From NCBI GenBank assembly GCA_030169165.1, contig CM058046.1:42532997-42596996 (forward strand): a DNA stretch of 64,000 nucleotides, given 5' to 3'. Both the position numbers and the translations under genes were made by a program. The stretch comes from Centaurea solstitialis. Lineage: Eukaryota; Streptophyta; Magnoliopsida; Asterales; Asteraceae. Positions 46,290-57,905 of the stretch are shown one piece after another; the first letter of the stretch is position 1; the number at the start of each line of letters is the position of its first letter. The notes beneath the pieces are model-generated. The model did no database searches and had not been told where the DNA came from. It was given only the letters and a program-made list of their open reading frames with translations.

Positions 46290-46980
46290 TAAGCCTTTTG
46301 TAGGCAGCCCTCTCAAGCTATTAAACCTACTGTCCAAAAACATAAACAATATTCACAAGGGCTCAATTAAATTTGTCACATTCAACAAGCATAATCCTGT
46401 GAATATTAGCAGCAACTCTCCTTTATCTTAATTGGTTGATGCATGATTAAGCCATCAGGGACACCTTTTTGCAAGCTACTACTTGACAAACCCCTACTAG
46501 CTTAATCTGTTAAGTTGCTGCTTTGGCAGCCCTTTAACATCCTCTTGCTACTATTTGTCTTCTTTACTCTATTTCCACAACTTTACAAATATGTGACTGC
46601 ATTCATACGTAGTACAAACTTTTAAGAGAGAACCTTCAATTGCGTAGATCTTATATTATTGAGCATCCACACATCTGGCCAACTTCTCTACACACCCCCA
46701 CAACACAAACACAGATAGAGTCTATTTGATAGACACAAAAATCAACTATTAAACCACACTATCACTAAGAGCATATGATTTAGCAATTAGTAAAGAAGAG
46801 AGGTGATCAAGCAATGAGGATTATTCAAGTTAAGGAGATTCAAAATCAAGCTAAAAATCAAATTAACAGATGGATTAATTTGGGCATCACTTTTTTTTTA
46901 CATACGGGAGTGATTAATTAAGGGATGGATTGATTTAGAAGGATGGTTGGCATGTTAATAGGAGTATTTCAATAAAAAAG
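46290..46980. other. CACTA upstream region
   Basis: No gene. Probable 5' non-coding part of the transposon. Confidence 0.5.
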
Positions 46981-46993
46981 ATGTGGCATATTA

Positions 46994-47073
46994 TCAAAGC
47001 ATTAGTAGCCTAGTGGTCGGTAACATCCTTGGGAGGGACAGTGGATATCATCCCTATCTACCCGTTCAAAAAA
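46994..47073 (+). mobile_element. Short SINE with 13-bp target duplication
   Basis: The 80-bp body has an A-box-like TAGCCTAGTGGTCGG and ends GTTCAAAAAAA. ATGTGGCATATTA flanks it on both sides (46981-46993 and 47074-47086), the mark of target-primed insertion. It shares GGTAACAT and the 3' end with the SINE at 26311-26532 and looks internally shortened. Confidence 0.8.
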
Positions 47074-47265
47074 ATGTGGCATATTAATTTCATGATACCC
47101 TTTATTACAAAAACATAGAAATGTGTTAAAAATTGGGAGTGATAGGTTTGGAAAAACTTGGCTTTCTGCATAGAGCTACTCGCTAAAAGCTTACTGAATA
47201 AACCACTCCTAAGCCAATACCAAACAATCATATGTATAAGTAACAAAATAAGCAGTGAGTCTTAG

Positions 47266-47340
47266 GCTGTGTTTGGCAAACTAGCTGATAAGCTGTTTAC
47301 TAATAGGCTAGCTAGTAAACAAAACTGTCAATAATTTTTG
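47266..47340. mobile_element. Tourist-like MITE fragment
   Basis: TTA/GGCTGTGTTTGGCAAACTAGC and further GCTAGCTAG-type sequence, next to the right CACTA end. Only one terminus is visible. Confidence 0.5.
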
Positions 47341-47383
47341 ACGAAAAATTTCGTCAGAAATAGTCATTTTTCTAGTAGTGAGT

Positions 47384-48426
47384 TTAATAGAAAAAAAATC
47401 AAACAAGCCCAATGGAGTTCGGTGTGGAAACGATTAGGCCATCGGAAAATCTTTTGGTACAAATAAGAAGTTATCGGACTTCTTGAAACCTATTAAATAA
47501 ATCCTTGGAATTTCTAAAACTTGATAGATACATTCTTATTATTTATAAAACTGGTTATATGGTCAAATAATGGAAAAAGTAGGAGAAACCCCAATGGACT
47601 TTTATATTTTGAATGATTAAGTCCCTAGACACAATATTTACATTTATGAAAGCGAATTAATGTGCCATTCCCATTACCCATCCGAAAACATATAAAAGTT
47701 GTTTCCAATGAATAAATACGTGCATACAAAAGTTGAACATAATTTACCAAAAGTTGAACCAAAATATACCAAAAGTTGCAACAAAATACTAAAACTTGCA
47801 CCAAATATACCAAACGTTGTGGTAAAATATACCAAAGTAACGCCTACTCTTTGTTAATGTTGTGGCATAAGCTATTCTTCAATTGCATCAGTAAGTCCTA
47901 GTCGTGATACAACCTTTCGACTTTCTTGTGACACTTTTTTTTGAAAGGGTGTTCGGGACAATGCCCGACTAATCCCCGACAATTTTGGGGGCTAAACATG
48001 ACCCCACTTAAATGTCCTCAGGCATGCGCACGAAAAGATTCGAACTCAATTAGGGCGTTATGAACCCCCGAACGATAACCAATAACAAGTGAAATCAACA
48101 ACTAAATCAAGAGAATAAAAGTAAGTCAGAAGTGATTGCATTAAAATCATGAACTTTGATTAAAAACTCAATGAGACAAAAAAATTAAAGATGTGAACTC
48201 AAAGTCAACTCTATCAAACCAAAACAAAGCATAAACTAGGATATTTATACCCTAATACAAAACATACAAGAATTTACAAGAATGACCGTTCACTATGACA
48301 CAACCAATACAAAATTAGTCCTAATATTCTCTCCCCTTATAACATAGTGAGTCTTCATCTTCAATCTGTCATCTGGAAGTGCCTCCTCAGATCAAACATC
48401 ACCTCATTAATCCCGATCCCATTTTT
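47384..48426. other. Intergenic region with a probable SINE
   Basis: No gene. Four or five copies of a roughly 22-bp unit (AAAATATACCAAAAGTTGCAAC) lie at 47740-47840. About 47935-48085 reads on the minus strand as a SINE-like body with B-box-like GAGTTCGAATC and a terminal run of A (the T run at 47935-47942). The A box is weak and no duplication is seen. Confidence 0.45.
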
Positions 48427-48913
48427 TTACTTTATCCTTACATAAATGGCCTTCACCATTCTCATAATGTTGGCTACCTCAAACTGTACTAAAGGCATAT
48501 GACCTTTTTCATGCAATATTATCTTGCTTTTCAACTCTCTCTTGATTATATCTAGAGTACCATCACAAACACAACAAGTTATGAAATTTCCATAAAATGC
48601 TCTCTTCCCTTTGGGGTCTTTGTAAACAACAATAACTTCTTCTACCCGAACTTCATCAAGAACTGTATAAAAGGGATGATTCTCAATGTCTGCAACTCTC
48701 CTTCTTGGCTTTAGAACATTCACCTTTAGTTGCCAATTCTGTAAAATCTTATGAATATCGACAAGCCAAAGATACTGAAACATGTAAGTACCAATAGATG
48801 GCCTCTAGAGTCATTGTGAGATCAACAAGTTGTATGGGTTCTCTCTTTAAGTAGAAAATGTTGTGTATCACATAAAATTCAACATTTGGAAAATCTGCTT
48901 TAGTGACGTCCAT
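48427..48913 (-). pseudogene. Unrecognised ORF pair
   Basis: Two short minus-strand frames follow each other. 48913-48749 starts MDVTKADFPNVEFYVIHNIFYLKREPIQ and 48783-48427 contains NHPFYTVLDEVRVEEVIVVYKD and ends VANIMRMVKAIYVRIK. Composition is protein-like and both are on one strand. A TTTCAG acceptor-like site between them may mean an exon junction. I recognise no family. It could be a degraded host gene or a transposon gene. Confidence 0.35.
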
Positions 48914-49066
48914 TCTCTTTGGTCTTCTTTTATGACAGTGATTTGTGGATAGAACATCATTGAGATTAACTTCCTAATAAACATCACATAGATCTCTATA
49001 CATCATATCTGATCTCTACTAGCTTCTTGATGTTGAGCCTCATTGACATTAACTTCTCTTTCAATG
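48914..49066. other. Short gap before the gypsy LTR
   Basis: Nothing recognised. Confidence 0.5.
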
Positions 49067-50676
49067 TGTAACACCCATTTTCTAGAATCCAAACTTGACG
49101 GGCAGTAACCAAAGATAAACACGATTTAGCCTTAAACATTTGAAAACACGGAAGCTTGTCCATAAAATCATTCATTTTAAACCATTTAAAAACATGATAA
49201 GAGAATCTAACAAGGTTTCATACTTGAGAAAACAAAAGTAAGACCATTCAAACAAAACCCAACAATAGTTTACATGCCAAAAACATAAAATAGTTTGATT
49301 CTAAAATAGCACTTCCTCCAAAATCCGTTATTACTGAACTGCTGATCCCGAAGCTTCACACGGTAACCTTCTCTTTTCCCTTTCGGGATGAACCTGCCAC
49401 TAAAAGGGTAAACAACAACGGGGTAAGCATAAAGCTTAGTGAGCACACACCTAAACCACTTACCATCATGCACACACAATTACAAGTACATAGCAATCAC
49501 ATATATGTAATTACTGCCACCTTCCTTACGGCTCTATACCATCAAGGAAGGATTTTATGGCACTGGTACCAGGCCTCTCCAATCTTCCCTAGGGGTATTG
49601 CTACCACCGTAGGTACTATCTGCCATTCTTTCCTAGGGGTATTTCTACCAGCACAAGTACTATCTGCTTTGTCCCTGTAGGAACACATACACATAATAAC
49701 ACATGCATCATAACCATACATGCATAACAACATGGGTTAGGTAGAGTACTCACCTAATGAATGATTAATATCAACACCAAAAGCACCACATTTAAGCCAC
49801 TCAACACCTATATTAGTTTAACAATGAACACATATCAACAACCAAGCCAAAAGTGGAGTCTAAAATCCTTACTTGAACCTTAGGCTTTAAACCTAGAAAA
49901 ACTCTCTCATTAGTTAGGAAATTCTAATACGAACCCAATGGTTCTTTCGGAAGTGAAAACGGAGCTATAACGAAGAAGTTAGGGCCAAAACAATATTGCC
50001 CTTGAAATATCAGCCTCCCTAACGGCCGCGAGGGTTTTCCTCTAGCGGCCGCTAGCGGCCACATAAATATTTCTAACCGACCCAAAAATCCACTAGCGGC
50101 CGAATATCTTGGCTAGCGGCTGCGAGGCATTTTCTCTAGCGGCTGCTAGCGGCCTGCAGTCCAGATACGAAGAAAACCCAATTTCTTCGTTCGGCCGTTA
50201 CTCTCTCATCCGGACTCTGTTTGAGCCAATTCAAGTTGCTACGGTCTCGATTATTCGAGCACTACGAGACTACAACAATGAATTTCATTATTGGGTGGAT
50301 CAATAACGACCCCCAATTCAACAATTCTCAACTATAAACCCTAACTTATAACTCTCCCAAAAAACGAGAAACAACGAATTGAACCGATAGGATTCATTCC
50401 TTTAGTGTGAGCAACAAAATAACTACCGCGATTGCCCCTCAACACTTACAATCAGCCTCCTATGTTTCCAATACGCAACCTCTCTCCCTCTTTCTTGTTC
50501 TCTAAAATCAACTAGGAAGAAAAGAGGAATTGAAACCCTAAATTGCTTAAGTTAACCCCCTTTAAATCACATTTACACTCTAGCCCCTCGACTCCTGAGA
50601 GGGCATCAAAAGTCACACATTAACTTAAACTTAACAAGGTCCGTTAATTTAAGCAAATAGAAAATGGGGCGTTACA
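49067..50676 (-). repeat. Ty3/gypsy 3' LTR
   Basis: The 1610-bp LTR has ends TGTAACACCCATTTTCTA and TAGAAAATGGGGCGTTACA, a terminal inverted repeat of about 17 bp. A polypurine tract abuts at 50677-50690 (AGTGAGGGAGATT on the minus strand) and the chromodomain ORF ends exactly at the LTR edge. Only this LTR of the element is in the window. Confidence 0.8.
50020..50165. repeat. CTAGCGGCCGCTAG palindrome cluster in the LTR
   Basis: A perfect 14-bp palindrome is at 50042-50055, and variants (AACGGCCGCGAG, CACTAGCGGCCG, CTAGCGGCTGCGAG, CTAGCGGCTGCTAGCGGCC) lie within 120 bp. Confidence 0.8.
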
Positions 50677-52227
50677 AATCTCCCTCACTTACTAGGATTT
50701 CGTCCCTGAAATCGCCTATGCGTAGAACAACTCCGGGTAGTTCCTCCGCATCTCCGGGTTCCCACATCCATTTTGAGCCCTTTCTATGCTCCCATTGGAC
50801 TTTCACAATCCCGATTACCTTATTCCTCAAAGTCTTGGTCTTTCGCTCTAAGGCTGCTATCTGTTTCTCCGCATAGTTGAGCCATTCGTCTACGTGAATG
50901 TCATCAATTGTTATATGAGCCGACTCTTCTGCCAAGCACTTCTGTAGCTACGAAAAATGGAAGGTGTTATGTATTTGACTGAGTTCCGATGGTAACTCCA
51001 GTTGATACACAACCTTCCCGACACGAGCGACTATCTCAAATGGCCCAATGAATCTTAGACCCAACTTGCCTCGCTTATGGAAACATATCACCCCTTTCCA
51101 CAGTGACACTTTCAGAAGTACCTTATCTCCCACATTGAACTCCAGATCTGACCGTCTCTTGTCAGCATAGCTTTCTTGACGAATCTGAGCAGTCTTCAGT
51201 CTATCAAAAATCAACTGAATACTCTTGATCGTCTTCTCCACAATCTTGGTACTCCCAAGCTATCTCTGGCTGACCTCCCCCCAACAAATGGAAGTCCTAC
51301 ATCTACTCCTATACAACATCTCATAAGGAGGCATGGCAATACTGGGATGAAAGCTGTTGTTATATGAGAACTCAACCAACAGAAGGTGAGATTCCCAACT
51401 ACCTCTAAAATCTAACACGCACGCCCGAAGCATATTCTCGGGAGTCCGTATAGTTGTCTCGCTCTATCCGTCCGTCTGTGGATGGAAAGCTGTGCTGAAC
51501 TGAAGCTTAGTACCCAGTTCTTTGTGAAACCTACCCTAGAAACGAGATGTGAATCGGACATCTCGGTCCGAAATCACCGTCACTGGCACTCCATGTCTAA
51601 CCACTATCTATCGGACATAATTGTCCGCCAACACCTCCAAAGAGGAAGCCTCTCTGATCGCGATGAAGTGGACACTCTTCATCAGTCAGTCAACAACTAC
51701 CCAAACGACATCATGCTTCCTAGGCGTCCGTGGTAGCCCGGTAACAAGATCCATGGTCACGTGTCCCACTTCCACTCGGATATCTCCAAAGGTTGGAGTT
51801 TCCCATGTGGTCTCTGATGCTCTACCTTGACTCTTAGACAAGTCAAACACCTCTCCACATACTTAGCCACATCCCTTTTCATTCCCGGCCACCAGTAGTT
51901 AGTCTTTAGATCTCTGTACATCTTGGTAGCACCGGGATGAACCAAGAATTTGGATTTGTGAGCCTCATCCAATAGCGTCTGTCTCGCCTCGCATGAAACT
52001 AGAACCCACACTCGATCGTATCGAGTCAGTAATCCTCGATTATTGATCGCCAATTGATCCACTTGCCCTTTAATCCGTTCCTTCTTCTAATTACCTTCCT
52101 TGATCGCTTCCTCTTGTGACTGTCGTATCAACTCAATAAAGGACGTTGACACAGTCAATCTCATCAACGGTACTCGAAGAAGTACATTGCTACCTTTTCT
52201 ACTCAAAGCGTCCGTTACCACGGTAGC
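50672..52227 (-). pseudogene. Ty3/gypsy chromovirus integrase and chromodomain
   Basis: From right to left, the integrase zinc domain (52062-51757; HPGATKMYRDLKTNYWWPGM, CLTCLRVK) is followed by the integrase core in broken frames (HPQTDG, NNSFHPSIAMPPYEMLY in 51470-51280). Next is the C-terminal domain (51241-50948; QESYADKRRSDLEFNVGDKV, GPFEIVARVGKVVYQLELP). Last is a chromodomain-like tail (50935-50672; VKVQWEHRKGSKWMWEP). This order is that of plant chromoviruses, of the Tekay/Del kind by the wording of the core. The chromodomain would guide integration to particular chromatin. The stop codon of the last ORF lies in the first bases of the LTR. The right side is cut at 52227 by the copia LTR. 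Confidence 0.75.
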
Positions 52228-52876
52228 TGTTGGATCCCAGATTGAATTAACAATGAAATTGATTCTCGAAAAGTTAATTGATCACAGTTTATAGATTGAA
52301 ATGCAGCGGAAAGATGATAAACTGTAATCAATAATGTAAAGAAATGATCTAAATAGACAATGAACAAACTTACTCAATTTAGACAATGAAGATCAAAGAT
52401 GATAATGAGTAGAGATGAACAAGAGTAGCTTCAAGATATTTTCCAATTCAATTGAAAGGAAGTCAGATGATTACAAAGATGGAAGCCATGTCAACAATGA
52501 AGAAGACTACTCCTATTTATACAAGCAAAAAGTGCAAATCCTAACTAACTCTCTCCAGATCTTGACACGTGTCCCAATCAACAGCGTTAAAAGTAAGTCG
52601 GTTGCATGCAAGTCACGTGATCGGCACATGTGAATAACCGTCATCTACAAATATCATTAAGTCAGAATTTCACAGATGACCATGGCTCTCAGAACCTCTG
52701 TGATGCCCGACAGAGCCTCTTTCGGATTTGGAAACTTGTTCGCAAGACTTCTGATATGTCAAACAGAAGCTCTGATGCCTTCTGTGATCACAGACGCGTC
52801 TTCTTAGGAGATCTTTTGAGAAATGTCACTCCGCATCCTTTTTCTATACCTTTACATAAAAAATTTAGAGCTAACA
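52228..52876 (-). repeat. 3' LTR of the Sirevirus-like element
   Basis: The 649-bp LTR runs TGTTAGCTC...GGATCCAACA in element orientation. TATAAATAGGAGTAG on the minus strand (near 52500-52516) is the promoter. The five bases outside the left end are GTAGC. Confidence 0.8.
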
Positions 52877-52888
52877 ATCTCCCCCTAA
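52877..52888 (-). other. Polypurine tract at the 3' LTR
   Basis: Minus-strand TTAGGGGGAGAT touches the LTR. Confidence 0.8.
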
Positions 52889-53126
52889 GTATATAAAAAG
52901 GAAGTGTGCAGAGTGTGACAGAACTTGTTCAAAAATAAAAAGGAGAGAAGATCTCATCCTTCTATTACAGTACTAAAACTTTGAAAGAACATTACAAGAG
53001 GAAAGTCTAATCTAAGTTGGCACAAGGAAAGTCATCAAAACCATGCACAAGATCTGACTTTACAGCGGTATACATATTGATGATCCATTTCCTGAAGTCG
53101 ATAGTAGTATAGATTTCTTCTAACAA

Positions 53127-56100
53127 TCAAGATACCAGATCCATGTGAATGTTACCGCTAATCACTTCTGCGGTGATTGACTTGTAGATCCAGTCAAGGG
53201 TCTGTGAGGAGTATCTGTTGGATTCAGCAAGATTGTAGAACCTCTTTATGTTATCCTTGTCAACGAATACAAATCCGTAAGCAGGTTCTGTAATGAGAGT
53301 GTTGGGTTGTTGGTTCTTTATCCAGCTTGGTTGGTTTACTGGAGGAGTGATTCTAAGAATAGGTTGGCCAAGTTTTACTGCTAGTTCAAAATCCTTCTGA
53401 TTGTAGAAGATCACCTGTTCTCTCATCACTACAGTCACCCTTCTAACAGACAAAGCATAAACACTTCTGCAATTCATGTAGTTATTGGTAATCTTGTGGA
53501 TGAAGGGAAGATCATACCCACACAAGTTGTGTAAATCAGCATCTGTGAATCCGTAGAGATTACCATTTTTTTTTGTGACTATGTACTAGGTGTAGAACAG
53601 GGTCTTCTTCAATAACCACCTAGGAGAGATGGTGTGTAATTCTTCAATCGGACAGAGAGAATAGACATTCTCAGGGTTCTGTGTTAGTTGGAAGAATTTG
53701 AACTTAGCCTCTTCTCCATGCACTCTAATAACCTCTAGATCGAAAGGGGGTTCTGTTTTGACTTCTGCAAATCTCTACTTAAGGACTTCTTCAATTGAGG
53801 TTACAGCTTCATTGGAGAACAGTTTTTCTTGAACCCTTGGAATTTCCTCCATGCTCTGTATAATCTCCTTCACTCTCCCCATGGATTTGTCATTTTCAGC
53901 TTCTGTGCCCTTGTTGCCTTCTGGCTCTTCTTCTAGAATTCTTTGGGTTGATCCCCTTGGTAGGATGGGGTTTATTAATCCTACCAAGGTATCGAACGTA
54001 CCCGTGGACGCGTCTTTTATGGGTCTCACAGAGGAACCTTCTCCAGGCTTGGAGACCCCGCCAGTTCGACCAGCAAAGGCTTCTACACGAGAAGCTCGAA
54101 TAGCTCTGTGCAGATCCTTCTGTAGAGCGGCTTCAGGATCCTCTTCTGCAACCACTATCTCCTTTCCTTTGCCTTTATCACCAACAGGCTTAGGGTCTTT
54201 CTGAAAGAGAGCTTCTGTAGATTGGACAATCTTGACCCTAGTATCCTTTCACTGTGAATCCTTCCTCTTAGGCTAATTCTCCCCATCAGGATGATCAGAA
54301 TCATCATCATGTTGATCACCCTGGACCTTCAGAGCCTCTGTAGCACAAGTTTGAGCAAACGCCCTTTGAAGAGTCGCAGTGGCCTCCTCCGAGAGCTTTG
54401 TAAGTTGCTCAAGGGTCTGGAATTCTTTTCTTGTAACTTCATCAGCTTGTGACATGCTGTAGATAGACTTGTTCTGAAATTTGGCTACAGAAGTCCCAAC
54501 TTTGTACTCTAGATTATCAGCCGCGATGATTAAGTCTTCCACATTCCGCAGAACCAACATATTGGATTTGCGAGTTTTCTTCAGAACAGCTGCTTGAGCT
54601 TCCTTGAGTGAGTCGCCTAGAGCCTTGACGAATCTAGACAGATCATCCCGGGTTGCCAAGTAATTGATATCGGCCATGTTTGAAGCAAAACATGGACCGA
54701 TTGTCATAGCAATCTGAAGAAGATTACTCATTTCTTGAGAAAAAAGGTGTTGAAGTCCTTATACCATGCGTTTTGAACATCGGCCACATATTGAGCACCG
54801 AGATTGGCAAGATCAGTCTTCAGAGTTGCAATAGAATCAGAACTCAGGGATAGCTTGGCATGTTATGTGGCCAAATCGTTCTTCGAAGGGACAGAGCTCT
54901 GAAGAAAAATGACTGTTGAGTGGAGATATGCTACACTGGACTGGACTTACTTTAGAGCCTCTATTTGAGCCTTTACAACCTCTGAGAGATCATAGTTAGC
55001 CTTGGATAAGCTTTTCAACTCATCCAATTTGTGGAATACCTCTGTCACAAAAGCTTGAAACTCCCCTCTTGTGACAGGAGCATTCAGGGAACCTGCAGAA
55101 TCAACACATGGTTCTGTAGTAGCCTTGGAGTTTAACGCGCCCTCAACGATGGATTTGATGTTGCCATCTTGGGGACTTCCATCGGATCCTTGGTCTTTCC
55201 CAGAGAGAGCCTACCAGTGTTCTGAGAGTGTCTTTCATAGAAGGTTCAGAGCCTTTCTTTGAAGAGGGACTCTGTGAAAAATGGGGATGTTCTAGATCCA
55301 CGAATTCTGTGTTCCTCACTTCTGCCTCTAAAGCAGATTGGATTCTTTCACTCTGGTGTAGGGTTGCAACGAATGCATCTGTGTGGGTAGGAGACAGATC
55401 CTTGAAAGAATGGATCTTTTTATTAAAACCATCATCCTGTTGGGAGGATGACGGAGTAAGAGAGGGATCCCGGACAATGTTACTGACAGAGGACGAAGAA
55501 GTGTCCTTTGCCTGGTTGGTATGGGTTGGGCTCAGCGTGTACACGCTTTCTTCAATGGCTTTATCCTCTAGAACAGGATTCCCAGAAATGTGGGTTGCAC
55601 TAGGAGTTGGGCTGGGATGTGTGCCTCTGGCATCTTTTACACCCTCACTCTCTGTATTTTCAACTCCTCCCTCAGTACTCCTTCTCAACTACTCCCTCAA
55701 TAGACGCAATAACATCAACCACATCATCTCCTTCTGCTGCTTTGTTCACCGCTTCTGTTGGAATCAATTCATCAGAGGACAGAAGTACGGTAGCAATCTG
55801 GTCCTTCAAATGGGGGTTTTCTGAAACAGCTTTCTCAGGGACCTCGGATTCCTTAGTGATATTCACATCAGCATTACGTTCATCATCTTCAAAGAGAACC
55901 TCTGTCCCAAGAGGAATGTCTAAGTTAACGAAGTTTTGAGGTGGGGGAGGTGGCATAGAAGATTTCCAAAACTGTCCTGTAAATGGAGGCACATATGATG
56001 ACCTCTATGGGATAGAAGATTCTGCCCCAGCAGACTCAGTGGAGTTTGCTCTTCTTGGCTTCTTGACCAAAGGAATTTCTGGGGATTCACGAATGTTGTC

Positions 56101-57347
56101 TCCAACTGTTTCGGAGATGACAGAAGCTTCTGTGGTAATGACCTCTGTGACTTTGCGCTTCTTTGGTTGACTAAGTGGAGACTGGGCTTGCTTTCTCTTC
56201 TTCTATGGGGGACTTCTATCTATTCTAAGTCGCTCACTCACCTCACCTTTTGCCGATGCACCCTCGTCTCTCCAGAATATCACTTGGGTTCCTAAAGGGA
56301 CTCCTATTCGTGGAGGGGTTTCAGTTACCGGCTCTGGCATTCTGGATCCACGCATGTAACTCTGTCTATCATGTTCACTTAGGTAGGAAAACATAGCCTT
56401 GGAAATAGGTCTCGGGTTGCGATAGCCTAACTCATGCTCTGTAGGCTTGAACTCTGTCATCGGCCAAAGTTTTGCATATGGTTCCACAGAAGGCAACTTT
56501 TCTGCCAAGGTATCCCCGAAGACAAGTCCAAAGAACCTCTGGAGACTAAGATGAGGATAGTTGATTTGACTTTTAAGCGTTTCCCCAGCTTTAACATTCT
56601 TCAATTCACTGAGGTGAGTTGCAGTCATTTTGTTGATGAGCCCCACCATATCCTTGAAGATCAACTGAGCAAAATCCAGAGGTAGATCAATGTATACACC
56701 GTAAAGACTAGAGAGCATAGCATGAGAAGCTTGATCTGGACTACCTATTTTCCTAATTAGGCACCTGTTGATGATGGAGAAGAGTGTGTTCCAAAGGGGT
56801 GGTAATCCTCTTCTGGTAAACTTGGTTTTCTTGACAATTGGTTCCAAAGAGGTATAGGACTTGAAGGCTAAAAACTCCAGTAATTCTGGATCAGTTGGGG
56901 TATGAGAAAACTTAGCAAGGTTCATATCTTTAAGGGTTGGCAGTTTGAGAGCTTCCCTAAGATCATTAACGTCCATTTGGAGTGGGACGAGAGAGTTGAC
57001 ACTGGGATGAGAGACATAACCCACAATGGCTTCCCCTGCTTCGTCAAGATTGCAAACGTAGGAACTGAGCAGGAATTGGGTAATGTAGGTTTCTGGAACC
57101 TGTTTGGTTGCAGATAGGGCATAGTGTAGGGGTGGTTTCTTAGGATTTCCAGGAGTAGTGCAGCATAAATGGGAAAACCAGTGGCAGATGGGGCAAAATA
57201 GTAGTTGTTTGGTCTTTTTACCAAAACTTGGGTTTCATAGCGGTTTTTCAAATATGAGACGGCATGAGAAGTGAGAGCTTGGGATTGGTTTACCTCTTGG
57301 ATTTCTGGATTGTTCTCGGAATGAGCTGAAGCAGATTCGGACACCAT
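53127..57347 (-). pseudogene. Env-position accessory ORF (degenerate)
   Basis: A minus-strand protein of about 1400 codons lies between pol and the 3' LTR. It starts at ATG 57347 (MVSESASAHSENN), with HAVSYLKNRYETQVLVKRPNN and FPIYAALLLEIL. A globular block follows (57024-56203; LREALKLPTLKDMNLAKF, GLPPLWNTLFSIINRCLI, VYIDLPLDFAQLIF, PMTEFKPTEHELGYRNPRPI). A Ser/Glu/Pro-rich basic and disordered middle (56200-55150), helical segments (54731-54273) and the DFELAVKLGQP-type C-terminal domain (53580-53127) come next. Frames change around 57100 and 55690, and several stops interrupt it. The position fits the env-like gene of Sireviruses, but I see no signal peptide or obvious membrane anchor. The C-terminal domain matches 5176-6150. 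Confidence 0.65.
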
Positions 57348-57447
57348 TGTGATCGGAAAATCAGGCTTGTTGCAGGTTGCAGGTTTTCGCCAGAGGGTTC
57401 TTGAGAGAAAGAAGATGGTAAAAGTATATGCGGTTGAAGACAATGGG

Positions 57448-57455
57448 TTTTTATA
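57448..57455 (-). promoter_or_regulatory. TATA-like box before the accessory ORF
   Basis: The minus strand reads CCACTATAAAAACCCATTG, about 100 bp upstream of the accessory ORF ATG (57347), with a pyrimidine-rich leader after it. It suggests a separate transcript for this ORF, which is an inference. Confidence 0.45.
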
Positions 57456-57905
57456 GTGGAGGGAAATAAGGATTTGAATAGGAATGGTTTTTGTAATTAA
57501 TGATCGTAATGAGTGGAGTCTCTTATTGAAAAGTCCGTTATTCAACATCCAATAATATGACGACACGTGGTTCTGGAGGCTGCGTGATTGAAGACGTGCG
57601 CCTCAATATTCTGACACGCGCGTGTGATGTAACCCTTATCCTTAGACCACTCGCACCATATCAGAGCAGAACTATGAGAGAGTTTTGGCAGAGGCCTAAG
57701 GGTAACAGAACCTCTGTGATATGTGCGGGGATTAACTTGCACCTTTTTACCTAAACAACTGAAAATCCACAGAGAGGTGAGCAAATACACAAAAAACAGT
57801 TCACAGATCCTCTGATAAAAGCGCCAGAAGATCTGGTGAACTATGTTCTGTGAGAATATGCATAACCGATTTTCACTTCTGTGGTTTTGAAACTTTTAAA
57901 GAACA

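Larger units (their letters stand above)
35784..47380 (-). mobile_element. CACTA (En/Spm) transposon, structurally complete
   Basis: The ends are CACTACAAAACATAGGGG (left) and, inverted, CACTACTAGAAAAATGAC (right). The 3-bp duplication AGT flanks it (35781-35783 and 47381-47383). It is 11.6 kb. On the minus strand it encodes a TNP2/TNPD-type transposase (44931-41.2 kb) followed by a multi-exon Transposase_24 gene (38.7-36.4 kb). GACGGA-type repeats fill the left subterminal region, and the right end carries GACGAAAAATTTCGTC. Nested inside are a PIF-like element, a SINE and MITE fragments. Both transposase parts show damage, so it is probably not autonomous now. Confidence 0.92.

Noticed and set aside
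54273..57024. A host gene cluster on the minus strand at 54-57 kb
   Set aside because: Same strand, bounded by pol and a polypurine tract plus LTR of one element, and its end is homologous to the accessory ORF at 5.2-6.1 kb.
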